Of a DNA stretch of 64,000 bases, positions 9,401 to 20,661 are shown one piece after another. The stretch's first letter is position 1; each line of letters opens with the position of its first letter. The notes beneath the pieces were generated by a model that made no database searches, was not told the origin of the DNA, and saw only the letters and a list, made by a program, of their open reading frames with translations. Source of the stretch: Ctena decussata (Eukaryota > Mollusca > Bivalvia > Lucinida > Lucinidae); NCBI GenBank assembly GCA_963989385.1, contig OZ022513.1, forward strand, positions 19,761,928 through 19,825,927, read 5' to 3'. Made by a program: the position numbers and the translations under genes.

Positions 9401-10290
9401 TGATTACAATTTTTCATACTAAACAGACGTTTAAATTTACATATTTTGCCCTTTGCCGTCGTCATTCATATTTTCTTACTCTACATGTAAAAATACAATA
9501 TTTGAGCGTTAAAACAGTTCGACTTTTTATAATAGATCTAATTTATAATCAATTGCATGCATGTTTGCATATTGGTTTTTATTATTATAAACCAAGTTGA
9601 TGGTATAACAAGGGAGGGTACTGATAGTACTAGAGTTAGCTGTATTCATTGTTCTGCCCCTTCCTCCCCTCCCGCTTTTCCACATCCACACACATGCCAA
9701 CTTTTAAACAAATCTGATTTCCTGCCCATTTAGGCGCCTCTTTAGAAAGGGAAGTGACCTGTATTTCTGTGTATGTAACAAAACTAAGGTAGGTAGATCG
9801 ACTTTGAGTTAGTAGGTAGACTTTGAGTTACCAAACTGCTGAAACCAAACAAATCACAATCAAACACCATTTTTTTTTATATAATTTTTAAATTATGTTA
9901 CAAAATTTAATCCGCGGTTACTTTTTCTGGCTCAAAGTTAATGAACTAGAATCGAAGCCAGTCTGAATTAAAGCTGTTTCATGACACATCTGCGCAAAAT
10001 TAACACCCAATTAGTTCTTGAATAAAGTATTTTATAGCTTATTAAATTCGATTATAAACGCAAACTGCATTTATGGTGATGGATAATGCTTCAAAGGATC
10101 ATATTTCTGGACTCCTGGCAACAAATATGCGGCTACAGTGGTTTCCCACAATAAAACATTCAAGTTAAAGTTCAGTCACATGCCGTATGAAACAGCGGGA
10201 AAAATCGTCTGACGTAACGTCGAACTTTGACGTCATTTATCTCAGTTTCACGTCGCATGTCATAAGGTCGATTTCTATCTGGACGGGCTT

Positions 10291-10610
10291 AATGTTTAAA
10301 TTCAAGCCTTTCTAGAACTTTATCTTCTGAGTTAAGCAATGAAATGGGTCGATTGGCTTCTTTATATGCAGAGGGAACAGTACCAACGTATAGTGACTGG
10401 CTGAAAAGAGAACAATAAGGTATTGAAACTTCTTTATATAATTCACGAAGAACACGATTACTCAGGCCATCAGGACCAGAAGCTTTGGAAATAGGAAGAG
10501 TTTTAAGAACTGATTCAACTTCTAATGGGGACAATATAATGTTGTTTAATGGTGTATTGACGGTAGCTGCAGGTAGCTGCAGGTAAGTCAGGACTGTTTT
10601 CTACAGTAAC
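10291..10610 (-). pseudogene. LINE reverse transcriptase, N-terminal RT part, copy 1
   Basis: Encodes the region upstream of motif A: SKASGPDGLSNRVLRELY (RT-1 type), then PSAYKEANRPISLLN, which lacks the usual ~16 residues between KEAN and NYRPISLL, an internal deletion shared with copy 2. A 10-bp tandem duplication (GTAGCTGCAG) lies near 10563-10583. The open frame stops just upstream of about 10615, so the element is 5'-truncated there and has no endonuclease domain. It is contiguous with 5072-6650 apart from the TIR element. Confidence 0.8.
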
Positions 10611-11252
10611 GTTTCAATATAAAAAGGTTGCGTTCCAATACTGACAGATACCTTCAGGATGGTTTGGAGAGGAGGCTATGCGGCAAGTTAATGAAGAGAT
10701 AATGACGGAGTCGCGTCATTTAAAGTTTCATACAACCGAATTTAACAACGCGTTAATTAATGGCGAATTAATGACGGTTTAATTTGTCATTTAAGTTTGA
10801 TACAACCGGGTCCAGATGTTCGGCTACTTATATTTTGCATTTACATATTTTCTTTTCTTTAAATTTCACATCACTTATCTGAACAACATCCGATCCATGA
10901 CCCAGCTAAATATTGTGCCTGTTTTTGTACTGAAATACATAACATTTCATGTTTTCGGCCATAAGCGCAAAACTAAACAAGGCGCCCATTCTAATTTTAA
11001 AAACTAACACAACTTACCCAGACAGGTGCCCATAATTCTTTCACGGATCATTTTCTTTAAAACAAATTCTACTTCAGATCAGCCAAAAACATGTAGTGAC
11101 GTCATCTATTATTGTGACGCACACGATATTATTCAAGGGAAGCAACTCATTTTATCTACTTTTTTCTATATGCGCAAATGTGACCATTTGCCCCAGGTGA
11201 CCACTTACCCCAAGTTCCCCTATAATCTTGTCATACTGAGCGTCATTAATCA
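10611..11252. other. Intergenic DNA between LINE and foldback element
   Basis: Contains repeated GACGGAGTCGCGTCATT / AATGACGGTTTAATTTGTCAT words and CATACAACCG twice (about 10700-10810), probably another degraded small inverted element. The short plus-strand ORFs near 10816-11256 were not recognised and are copied verbatim in D2. Confidence 0.4.
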
Positions 11253-11256
11253 TTAA

Positions 11257-12789
11257 GGTGGAATAGGACAAAACTCAAACTTTCAGTTTTTGTGTTAAAA
11301 GAACAACGATCAGGAAGCTCAGCACTTTCTAAATTACAAGATGACTTTCTTTTAAGTGTGAAACATATAGTTCTTTTTCTATGACGTCATAAAAATGTGA
11401 GGGATTGGCGTGTTTTTACGCAAAATAAATAGTGCTCGGTTAATCATGATTTTCGCATTTGTTTTGCTGTCCGTAACGATATTGCAATAAATTTCATACC
11501 AAAGTGGGAACTGTCAAGAGGCCTTTAAAGATATGTTATTACTTCTTCCAGTTATTTCCACATTTTGTGTTGATTTAGGCAAATATGACCTTTCATTAGC
11601 TATCGAATATTGCTTAATTCTACATAAACGCTTAAATAGAGAAAAAAACGTCTCCGAAAAATATATCTAAAATTTTGATATGTTTTGATGAAATATGTTG
11701 ACATGCAATTTTTTAAATAATTTTAAGTTTTCACCGTGCAAATTTTTCACAAAGTATATTTGTTTAATTATACCCCTTTTCCGATGATCTCGTATCTGTT
11801 AGCGTCAAAGGGAGATTATTCCTAAGAATATTTTCCAGTTAACGTTCTGTTTCTAGTGAAACATTTATGATCTCTTCTAGAGAATATAACTGCACGAAAA
11901 ACGAGAAAACTGAACTAATATATTATTCCGTCTTCCAGGGAGGAAGATTTCAATGCAACAGGGGTTCATTTTTGCCATGATATTTATTTTGCGTAACATG
12001 ACGTCCCGCCAATTGAACTCTTACGAACCGCGTATTTCGCGACGTCAATTACTTCCGAAAACAGCAAAATCGGGAAAATTACCCCCTGACCTGTTTGAAC
12101 CCTTCTGTCTAGAAAACGGAATGAGATATTTCTTCGATTTTTTCGTTTTTCTTTTTCATAGGTTTTCTAGAATAACTCGACATTGCTTTATCGGAATTAA
12201 AAGATATGTCGGAAACCGCTCTTAGCGCCCAATTTAATTTGACGTTAAAAATATCGACGTTGTTTGTACAGGGGATATGGTTTAAAAATCTACGTTGAGA
12301 AATATTTACACGGTAAAATTTTAATTTTCTTTCATTAATATTCCAACTTAACATTTCATTGAATTATATCAAAATTTGAGATATATTTTTCGGAGACGTT
12401 TTTTCTCTATTTCAATTTTCGTGTAAAAAAGGCGAAATTTCTACAGCTTATGAAAATTCATGTTTGCGTCAATTTACTCGTAATGCGTAGAGATTGCGCA
12501 GAAAGTATAGCACAACTTTATGGGACTCTTGATGGCACTTGATTTGGTATAAAATTTATTTAAATACCTCAACGGACTGCAGAGCAATGTCGATGAATGC
12601 GGATATCTGGGAGCTATAAATTTTGCGTAAAAAACGTCAAACCATCACATTATCACGACGTCATTGAAACAGGAATTATTTATTTCACGTTCAAAAGAAA
12701 GTCATTTAGTGAGTCACAAATAATTGAAGTTTTTGATGATATATTGTTTGACTAGAAAACTGAAAATTTTGGTTTTGTCCTATTCCACC
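11257..12789. mobile_element. TTAA-flanked 1.5-kb foldback element (D1)
   Basis: The ends are TTAA-GGTGGAATAGGACAAAAC and its complement followed by TTAA. The two halves are inverted relatives along much of their length: CGTCTCCGAAAAATATATCT near 11650 pairs with its complement near 12385, and TTTTTACGCAAAAT near 11414 pairs near 12627. TTAA targets are typical of piggyBac and Kolobok superfamilies, but the termini (GGTGG) do not look like classic piggyBac. ORFs in the middle (11953-12225 plus, 12109-12354 minus) were not recognised. Confidence 0.75.
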
Positions 12790-12793
12790 TTAA

Positions 12794-13146
12794 CGTTATT
12801 TCATCGTTTAGATTATTAGAAGAAAAAATGCGGCTTTGTAGTTTCTTTTCTTTTTCCTTTTTTAAACTAGTTACGGTCCATTTGATATTCGTTATATATT
12901 CGCTATGCCTATGCATATACGAACTTTTTATATATTTAGTTTTTATTAAAACATGAAAAGTGTTTTCATCTTGTTGCCTTTGAAATAAATCCCCTTTATA
13001 TAAAATTTAGTCCAAGAAATTTAGATGTTCATATGTCTTTCAAGGGGAAAGCGAAATCATAAAAAAAGAATTACTGCGAAAAGTATTGTAATGAAAGAAA
13101 ACAGAAATATGCTGGTGACAATTTAACAACACGCAAATATAAACCC
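12794..13146. other. AT-rich spacer
   Basis: I see no gene or clear repeat structure. It is copied at 52111-52463. Confidence 0.4.
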
Positions 13147-13466
13147 TTTAACACAGGGTATAAACCAGTCCGCCAATTTTCGCTTCCTGTAGAGACTGTC
13201 CATCAGATTTGGCTTCCGCCGAGACTGTCCGCGATCTCTTGCTTCCTGCAGGGACTACCGTCCTCTAAAAATGGCTTCCTGCCCAGACTGTCCGCGTGAA
13301 TCTGCTTCCTGTCGAGAGCCTTGGCAGGAAGCAGCATTACGCGGACAGTCTCTGCAGGGCGCCATTTATCATGTACAGAAGTCTCAGTCTCGGTGGAAGC
13401 TAAATCTGATGGACAGTCTCTGCAGGAAGCGAAAAGTGGCGGACTGGTTTATACCCTATGTTTAAG
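13147..13466. mobile_element. 320-bp foldback element with GCTTCCTG-type internal repeats
   Basis: The left end CTTTAACACAGGGTATAAAC pairs with the right GTTTATACCCTATGTTTAAG. Inside, GCTTCCTGnnGAGACTGTCC units recur several times on the left and complementary units on the right. The 61-64 codon ORFs come from these repeats. Repeated at 52464-52783. Confidence 0.7.
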
Positions 13467-13546
13467 TGCCAGAAACTTAGCACTGATGCACCTGATGATA
13501 ATTTGAGGTGATATTTTGTAACGTAAGATTAAAAGAATCTATGATG

Positions 13547-14190
13547 AGGTTGAGGCCGAGACAAGGAAATCTCGGGCAAGCCTCGCCTAATAAGGTTGAG
13601 GCCGAGACAAGGAAATCTCGGGCAAGCCTCGCCTAAGACTAAATAATCTGAAAACGAGCCTGATATTTTCTTACCTCGGCCTCAACCCCATCATTGATTA
13701 TTTTTTTCACCCATAATATTTTATAAAACAGAATATTCTTTGAATTCTGAACTTCTTGTTGAGGCCATTCCTATAAACTTGAAACTTGTCTGACATGTTT
13801 GTTGGTTTCACCGTGTGCATGCATTTTTCATGAGACAGCTAATCAGAAATCTACAGTGACACTTCCTGTACATAACTGGCTGTCAATTTAATTTTCTGCA
13901 TGCAATTTACATAACAGGTAGCAAATTGATTTGCTGAATTTAAGTGCGTAACTAATTGGGCTTTACTCTATAGCAATGACTGGCATTTTTGATAGCTTTC
14001 TGAGCCTAGGCTGAGATAGCAGGCCGAGATAGAAAAATCTCAGAAAGCTCTAGAAAGGGATTAATAGAATCTTTGATGGGGTTGAGGCCGAGACAAGGGA
14101 ATCTCAGGCTAGTTTTCAATTTATACCTAAATCATAATCTGGAAACGAGCCTGAGATTTCCTTGTCAAAGCCTCAACACCATCATTGATT
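13547..14190. repeat. GTTGAGGCCGAGACAAGG inverted and tandem repeats
   Basis: A ~47-bp unit (GTTGAGGCCGAGACAAGGAA ... GCCTCGCCTAA) is duplicated in tandem at 13550-13640, and inverted partners (CCTCGGCCTCAACCCCATCA) lie downstream. A second palindrome of the same family is at about 14070-14190. The segment 13800-14063 recurs beyond the LTR element at 16268-16530, so the LTR element landed in one unit of an older duplication. Confidence 0.6.
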
Positions 14191-15935
14191 AACAAGAACA
14201 ACTATAACATGAGGTTACAATGGGCGGCATATTTATAGACAGTATATCGAACTACAATCGGTAATAGCTGCCTCCCCCCCAAGTCGTGCCTATTTAAATA
14301 AAGTAGGGGGGAGGATGGGACTAGTAAAATTAGCCGAAATTGCATTTGGGATCAGTTGGAGCCAGACAAGAACGAAAGCTGGTAGTGAGCCCCTAAGTAA
14401 AAACATCAAATAGGATGAGAGAAGCACAGGTGAAGAAAAGCACTTGAGCTAAGAAGACTAGCAACTGGGAAGCTGTCTAGGAAGATGGAAAGATGGTGTG
14501 TCTTATCGGGTTGGTATGCAGTTCGGGAGCTACAGCAGAGTACAAGCAAATTGCCTGGTCAAAGAAAACGACAGTGGATCTTTCAAGCCGATTTAAGCTT
14601 CACAGATTCCGGAGTGTCCAGTTCCCATAGAGAAGCTTTAAGCGATGCTAGAAAGGAACTTTGGTGGTGTCGAGGCTCGCCCGCCTGCTAGGACATAGCA
14701 AGGAGGAAGAACTGTGTAGCAAGAATCGACCACTCAAGTTCGATTTGTCAGTGTGATTTCAAGAGGTGCTTTGTTGGTCACAGCTTTGCGAGCGGATGTG
14801 TTCAGCTTTGGGCCCGAAGTTGTTCGGCATCAGCGCTGGAGTGTGATCCATGATAGCGGGAGGTGTGAGATGGCAGTGTTACCACTGAGACATATCACGG
14901 GCAGAGAGACGATGTTGACAGGTTGCAATGGGCTGTAGAATGGGTTGGCGTAAGCCCATCTGAGAGGGTGCATGACCAAGATGATATTGCATGGCAGGTA
15001 TAGGGGTGGAATATACCCTATGGGCTATTAGCAAGGATGCTAATAGATAGGCTGACGCGTACTCAACCAGGGAGCGACGTTGGAGGGTGTGCAACACTCA
15101 GAATGGCACTGGGGAAGATGAACGTCAGGGAAACGTGAGTGTTTCACGAATGTGTGATTCGGGGAGTCATGACAAATACCAAGCACCAAAAATATTGATG
15201 TAGGAGAGTGTGATTGGCACACTCAGAACGGCACTGGAATGGTGAATGTCCAAGATAGTTTGCATGGCAGGAATAGGGGTGGAATATATCCTATGGGCTA
15301 TTAGCAAGGTTGCTAATAGATAGGCTGACGCGTACCCAACCAGGGAGCGACGTTTGAGGGTGTAAAATACTCAGAATGGCACTGGTGAAGATGAACGTCA
15401 GGGAAACGTGAGTGTTTCACGAATGGGTGATTCGGGGAGTCGTTGCAAATATCATGGAGCACCAAGGAAAGTGATGTAGGAGATTGCAAATGTCACAGAC
15501 GTCATTAACTGAATTAGATAAGGTGCAGCAGCATAGCCAATGAGACAATGATAGCAGCAGCATAACTAGGAATAATGCTTGCAGGTTGCAGGGAAGATAG
15601 CTTAAAAGGTTTCAACAAGGAATGTACTGTATGGTCAAAAGTTAACATAGGCTCCATAGATGTTCGATAAAACGCCAATTTGTGGTTATCTGCCAGTTGT
15701 CACCAGCAATTAAGGTCCATTCTTCACAAGTAGCGGCTATCAAGGGACCTTGAGGTACTACATGATGCAAGCAGCAAGGCTGCTAGATGTTGCAGAGAGT
15801 AAGACAGGTTGGTGCTAGGCGCCACTGTCTCGCTTCATACTATTATGAAGTATGCATGATACCAAGACGACGTACTCAGCCAGCTTCAATGATTCCCCCA
15901 CAGGATCAACGCCTTTGAAATAAAGTAGGGGGGAG
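14191..15935 (+). mobile_element. LTR retrotransposon internal region, 5'-deleted (D1)
   Basis: Equivalent to 54350-56191 of the complete copy. The 5' LTR, PBS and leader are missing by an 843-bp deletion at 14190/14191, and a further ~98 bp is missing near 14431. Features kept: a PPT-like GTAGGGGGGAG at 14303-14313, a 274-bp imperfect tandem duplication (units start at 14988 and 15262) and a terminal PPT (AAAGTAGGGGGGAG) at 15922-15935. No gag or pol motif was found; the 68-codon ORF at 14485-14691 was not recognised. Confidence 0.75.
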
Positions 15936-16247
15936 TGTGGTGAAAGTGGGTTTCACCACTGTTTGGTACGAAGTAATCCGGTGTGAATGTTGCCCTTGAA
16001 ATGGAAAGGGCAGCCCCGGTCAGTTGACCAATCACAGACAAGGGTCGTCCAATCAGATTGCTTGGTAGGAGCGACCTGGCGTTGCAACATGTGCTGAGAG
16101 AGTCGAGCTTGGAGCGTGAAGCTGGGATGATGTATGAAAGATCCTAGGTGGGTTCTGCCAGATGCAAGGCGTCTGGCAGGTCCTGAGAGCAGCTTCCACA
16201 GTCACAGACACAGATTGAGGGTAAGTGCGCCCCATTTGTTTACCACA
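15936..16247 (+). repeat. 3' LTR (D1)
   Basis: A 312-bp LTR beginning TGTGGTGAAAGTGGG and ending GTTTACCACA, directly after the PPT and followed by CTAT, the target duplication verified in D2. Confidence 0.85.
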
Positions 16248-17107
16248 CTATTTATAGTTTGACATGTGTTAATTTCACCTTGTGCATTCATTTTTCATGA
16301 CTGGCAGCTAATCAGAAATCTACAGTGACACTTCCTGTACATCACTGGGTGTCAATTTCATATTCTGCATGCATTTTACATGACTGGTAGCAACTTGATT
16401 TGTTGAATTAAAATTTGTAATTAATTGGGCTGTACTATATAGCAATGATTGGCATTTTGAGACAGCTTTCTGAGCCTAGGCTGAGATAGCAGGCCGAGAT
16501 AGAAACATCTCGGACACCTCTAGAAAAGGATATCCTTGTCCAATGGGTTAGAAATTCTTGTCCAATGGGTGAGAATAAAATATATGGTTTGACATCTCTT
16601 TTGAATCGCCTCGCGGATGCCATAAGATTTATTAAAGGTAAGCTTGATATTATCTTGTTTTTTTTTTTTTGTGTGTGTGTGTTTTGTTTTTGTTTTTTTT
16701 TCACCGAATACTCTATTTGAACTGGAACCCTGATTATGGCCTCTTTCTATTGGGCTCTAAGCCCCACCAGTTGTCCAGAGAGAGCCCCACCAGCTAGTTG
16801 TGGTCTAGATCCGTGCCTTTGTGATACATGTACGTGAACTGCTAGAAAAAGGGCCGCTTCAGCAGTCAGTCAAAATGTAGAGTGCAAGTGGTGTTTTGTT
16901 CAAAACAATAGTGCTGATGGATGTGAAAGAACAATTTGTAGCTCCACAAAAATCTCCCGTGTCCTAAGATTAATGGCAATGGTCCATCGTCCGTCATCCA
17001 CCTGTCCATCGTAAACAGTTTCAAACAGTATCTCCCATGAACACTTTTCTTTCCAGATTTTATATGGTTAACTCTCGATATCTCGAAGTTGAACTTCAGC
17101 ACAAACT
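16248..17107. other. Flank of LTR element and spacer
   Basis: 16268-16530 is the second copy of the segment at 13800-14063. The rest includes T-rich and (TG)n tracts at 16660-16700. No gene. Confidence 0.5.
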
Positions 17108-17163
17108 ACTGATATCTCAAAGTAAATTTTCTGGTACCAGAAAATTTACTTTAAGATATCAGT
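17108..17163. repeat. Perfect-armed short hairpin
   Basis: A 56-bp palindrome centred on GGTACC with one mismatched pair near the arm ends. Copy at 57364-57419. No function is assigned. Confidence 0.7.
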
Positions 17164-17588
17164 GGTTTGAGGTAACAGGAGTTGAAATGTAAATAAAAAT
17201 AGGAAATATATTCTTTCATATCAGAAGACACATTGAGATATCAGTGTTCGGGATATCGGGCGTTGACTGTATTTTGCATCTATAGATTAGGGGAACATTA
17301 GGTACTGTTGTTATCCCAATTTCTCCAGTAAGCTGAATGCTATGGCAATTTAAAATGCCATTGACTTTCGATGAAAAACATGATTGTCTCTTACTAATTT
17401 ACCATTACCACTTTAATAAGGTTTTTTTCTCAGTTTTGTTTTAGGTAGTCCTCTATCAGACATTTTGTTTTTGTGCCAACAGCTGAATTAATATAGTCGC
17501 CGAAGTAAGCCAAATGCTGAAAATACAAACAGTCAAAAAACAACTATTACATAGCCATAAGGCTGGATATATTGAAACCTTGCAGAAA
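17164..17588. other. AT-rich spacer
   Basis: No gene or repeat was recognised; copied in D2 at 57420-57845. Confidence 0.4.
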
Positions 17589-17808
17589 TTAGCCGTGACA
17601 TGAGAAAACCAACAAAGTGGTTATTTGCCCAGCGCAGACTGAGATCAGCCCGGGCATCTGCCAAGTCTGATCAGAGTCTTCGCTGTGCGCTTAAAGGGTA
17701 GCTCAGTGTCTAAGCTATCTTCATGCGGATAACGAAGGCTCTGGGCAGATTGACCTGAGTCTTTGCTGGGCGCATATACCACATTGTTGATTTTATCGTG
17801 TCGATGCT
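17589..17808. mobile_element. GAGCCGCG foldback MITE, diverged copy 2
   Basis: Same family as 3081-3318; the ends have decayed to AGCCGTGACATGAG and GTCGATGCT. Inverted arms carry GCGCAGACTGAGATCAGCC. Confidence 0.65.
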
Positions 17809-17934
17809 TAAATGTCCCTTGCATAAGCTTCTGCAAATCACTGTTTTTTGTGCCAGTTCGAATGGTATATACTTAAATGTATCACTGACTTTAAGTGGGG
17901 GAAATTCCTACTTGCAAAACCTTCCGTACTGTTA

Positions 17935-18144
17935 TGAGCCGCGACACAAAACTAACAAAGTAGCGTGTGCGCCAAGCGAAGACTCAGATCCACCGAGTCT
18001 GATCAGTCTTCGGCTTGCGCTTTAAGGATATCTAAGGCTCTAAGCCACCTTCATGCTCTTGTCTGATTGGGCGGATGCCCAGGTTGGTCTGAGTCTTTGC
18101 GTGGCGCACATGCCACTTTGTTGGATTTGTCGTGTCGCGGCTCA
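17935..18144. mobile_element. GAGCCGCG foldback MITE, copy 3
   Basis: The ends TGAGCCGCGACAC and GTGTCGCGGCTCA are intact; the interior is shorter than copy 1. Confidence 0.75.
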
Positions 18145-18341
18145 GTTTAGTAAATTCACTGACCTGATATTGACTATCAGTGGGAAAATTAAAAGTTGGC
18201 TCTAACTGCTCCAGCTTTCCAGATATAATGCCAAATCTTTTACAGAAAGTTCCTTATGTTGTCCGGTTTTACATATACTGCTTAACTGGCGAGGTTGCCA
18301 TACCAACCGAAATGCTGAGAATGACCAAATTTTAGTAAACT

Positions 18342-18579
18342 TGAGCCGCGACACGAGAAAACCAACAAAGTGGTTGTGCGCCAAGCGCAGACTCAGATCA
18401 GCCTGGGCATCCACACAGTTCGACCAGACTCTTTGCTAAGCGCTTAAAGACTAGCTAAGTGCCTGAGCTACGTCCATGCGGACACCGAAGACTCTGATCA
18501 GACTGGGCGGATGCCCAGGCTGATCTGAGTCTGCGCTGGGCGCACAACCACATTGTTGGATTTGTCGTGTTGCGGCTCA
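18342..18579. mobile_element. GAGCCGCG foldback MITE, copy 4
   Basis: Full length of about 238 bp. The same copy, with the same left flank (CAATTTTAGTAAACT-like), precedes B4 and B5, and a truncated form precedes B3, so it marks the left edge of the duplicated B unit. Confidence 0.8.
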
Positions 18580-19304
18580 TTTAATAATCTCCTCAATTGC
18601 CTTAAGAATGGGAAAGCTGAAAACGTTGTAGAAATGTTTTAGCTCCCCTGAGCCGAAGGGGAACTGATTGGATAGGCAGACTCCGTCGTCCGTCTGTCAT
18701 CTGTAAACATTTTCAAAGAATTTCTCTCCGAAGCTACTGAGTATACTATAACCAACTACCACATCTTTGTCAGTGTGTCAAGTACATGTATGGTCATGTA
18801 ATTCTCTCCAATACCATAGACACATGCTCCGAACAAGCATATTATAGCAAATAAAGTGGAAAGGCGTTTACTCCTTAATTCTGCAAGCTTAACGGTTTTT
18901 ATGCACTCTGTAAATTCTTTTTAATTCTGCCCTCTTACATATATTGTTCCAATACAAGCCGTATTGCCGCACTAACTACATGCGTACGTTGGCGATTATA
19001 ATGAGGGGAGGGTGGGAGCGGGAGGGAGTGAGGGGGGGGGCAAGATATATGTTATTAGAGAATTAAGCAAAATCGCAAAAAATTACCATCAAACTCAGTC
19101 TTTAATGAAACTCTGACACATACTTATCAGCGTCTCCAATGCTTGCATGTATTATTCAAGATAAATACATGTACGTAAACAGAGTTATAATAGAATAATT
19201 TTTGACATGAAAATTCTATGTTATAAAATTCGGTTATTGAAAAAATATCCAGAGTTTCAGTTACATAAAGGCAATGCAAGGTTTGAGATAAAACAATGCA
19301 TTCA

Positions 19305-19566
19305 GGGCCCAGGTTCACAATCATTCTTTAAACTTAAGGACGACCTTAAAGTTAAGGTCTACAATTTCATATGTAAATAAAAGCTTACAAAAACTTAATG
19401 TATTTGAAATTTCCTTCGTATTACCGTTTTATGGCAATTCTCAGTAGAATCACGCAAAAACTGAGATTTACAATATGATTCAAATATGGATTTTCTAAGA
19501 GCGAAAATTCCCACCTTAACTTTAAGGTGGACCTTAACTTTAAGAATGGTTGTGAACCTAGGCCCA
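19305..19566. mobile_element. GGGCCCAGGTTCAC foldback MITE
   Basis: The ends GGGCCCAGGTTCACAATCAT and ATGGTTGTGAACCTAGGCCC bracket about 260 bp. The empty site in B1 reads CATTCAGGTGTTGC (about 2178), giving a target duplication near CAGG. Inner arms carry CTTTAAnnTTAAGG words. Shared with 59557-59822. Confidence 0.75.
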
Positions 19567-19888
19567 GGTGTTGCATGAATTCATACATATGAGGTATTTC
19601 TTGTCCGGACCGTATTATGCCTAAATATTGAGAAACAGAGAGGCGTTCGATGAAACAGTGTAGACATAGATCAGACTGCTCTCTAGGAGCAGTCTGATCA
19701 GGGTCTGCAATGTTTGTCATTCCATCAAATATTTTAATTCACTGTCCTATAGGCTATAATAAAATCACTTTTTGTTTTCTAATTATAGAACGATTTGTAA
19801 TCATGTCCCAATATTAATGGCCTTTGAGGTAATTTGCGGACCGCTAATTAAAAGCAGGTATGTTTTCAAAGAGCATAAAACAAACAAC

Positions 19889-20661
19889 TTTCTGTTGTGC
19901 AACTGAGCAAGAGCTGTTCTTATATTATTTAGCATATTACATTCCTCTTTTGTCTCTGATAGCAGTGCTAACAGCCGAGTTAATCACTCACAGTGCTACC
20001 ATGCCTGTAGCACACACACACGGCCCACCGTATGCTCTGGGCACACTGTTCCTCGAGATACGGGGGTGGTTCGTGGAGAAGCTTAAAGTGACACTCCGGT
20101 TCCAGTTCCCTGACGGGTCAGTATGTGATGGCCTGCGGGTTCGCTCCCTTGGTCCACTTGTGTGTGTGACAGATATGACCTTTGGTTTTGTCTTTCCTCT
20201 TCGAGCACTCTTCGGTGATAAAAATCTTCCCTTTTATAGAGCTTTCAGTGTTAACCTGTGCAATATTTCATACTTTTCCGTGCCAAAGTCTTGTTCGTAC
20301 CTGAATGGACCCCATTGGAAATAAGCCATTTAGGCTTTATGGGCTATCCATGGGTATTAAGATCGAATCTTTCGAATCAGTGAAAATGGGTGTGGGTGTT
20401 AGTTTTTTACTTCTAGCAGCCTAGCTCATTCCAAAACTCCTTTAGTTCTAGTCAAATTCACTGTGATAATTTTATTTTTCTTAAATTAAATTCATATAGA
20501 TATATACATAAAATATCATTTATTAATAAGTGTGCTCTTAAATACCTCACTTGTTGATTAGTTTTTAAATTTTAATTTCAAAAATCGCTTTTAGATAGTA
20601 TATGTTACTTTGTTAAATGATCTTAATTCCTGAATAAATCTTAATCTTAATCTTAATCTTA
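19889..20661 (+). mobile_element. 5'-truncated retroposon with (TCTTAA)n tail in B2
   Basis: About 770 bp absent from B1, B3 and B4, ending in a TCTTAA hexamer array at 20638-20661, as for a LINE 3' end. The ORF across its left edge (19860-20324, 154 codons) starts in flanking DNA and is disrupted in B5 by a ~43-bp indel and a stop, so I do not call it a gene. No RT motif remains. Confidence 0.55.

Larger units (their letters stand above)
6651..10290. mobile_element. 3.6-kb TIR element inside the LINE, orientation 1
   Basis: Both ends carry an inverted repeat of about 34 bp beginning GAGCCCGTCCAGATAGAAAT; the right end has one changed outer base. It interrupts the LINE RT between KVLERLEFKH and HLRDNNLL. 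The second copy (45981-49611) has an AAAT target duplication; here the left flank has lost AAATAAA and the duplication is gone. The interior is inverted relative to copy 2. No transposase was recognised. Contents include a 140-bp hairpin, a TTCACACG-rich MITE, two copies of a conserved ~75-bp core and a few short conserved ORFs. It is probably a non-autonomous DNA transposon. Confidence 0.85.

Noticed and set aside
11953..12354. 90- and 81-codon ORFs in the TTAA element as a transposase
   Set aside because: They lie across the centre of a palindromic element, overlap on opposite strands, have no recognisable catalytic motif and are too short.
14485..14691. 68-codon ORF as a gag remnant
   Set aside because: It is identical in both copies only because the copies are recent; there is no Cys-His zinc knuckle or other gag feature.
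19860..20324. 154-codon plus-strand ORF in B2
   Set aside because: It begins in flanking B sequence before the retroposon, has no recognised domain, and is broken by an indel and stop in the near-identical B5 copy.
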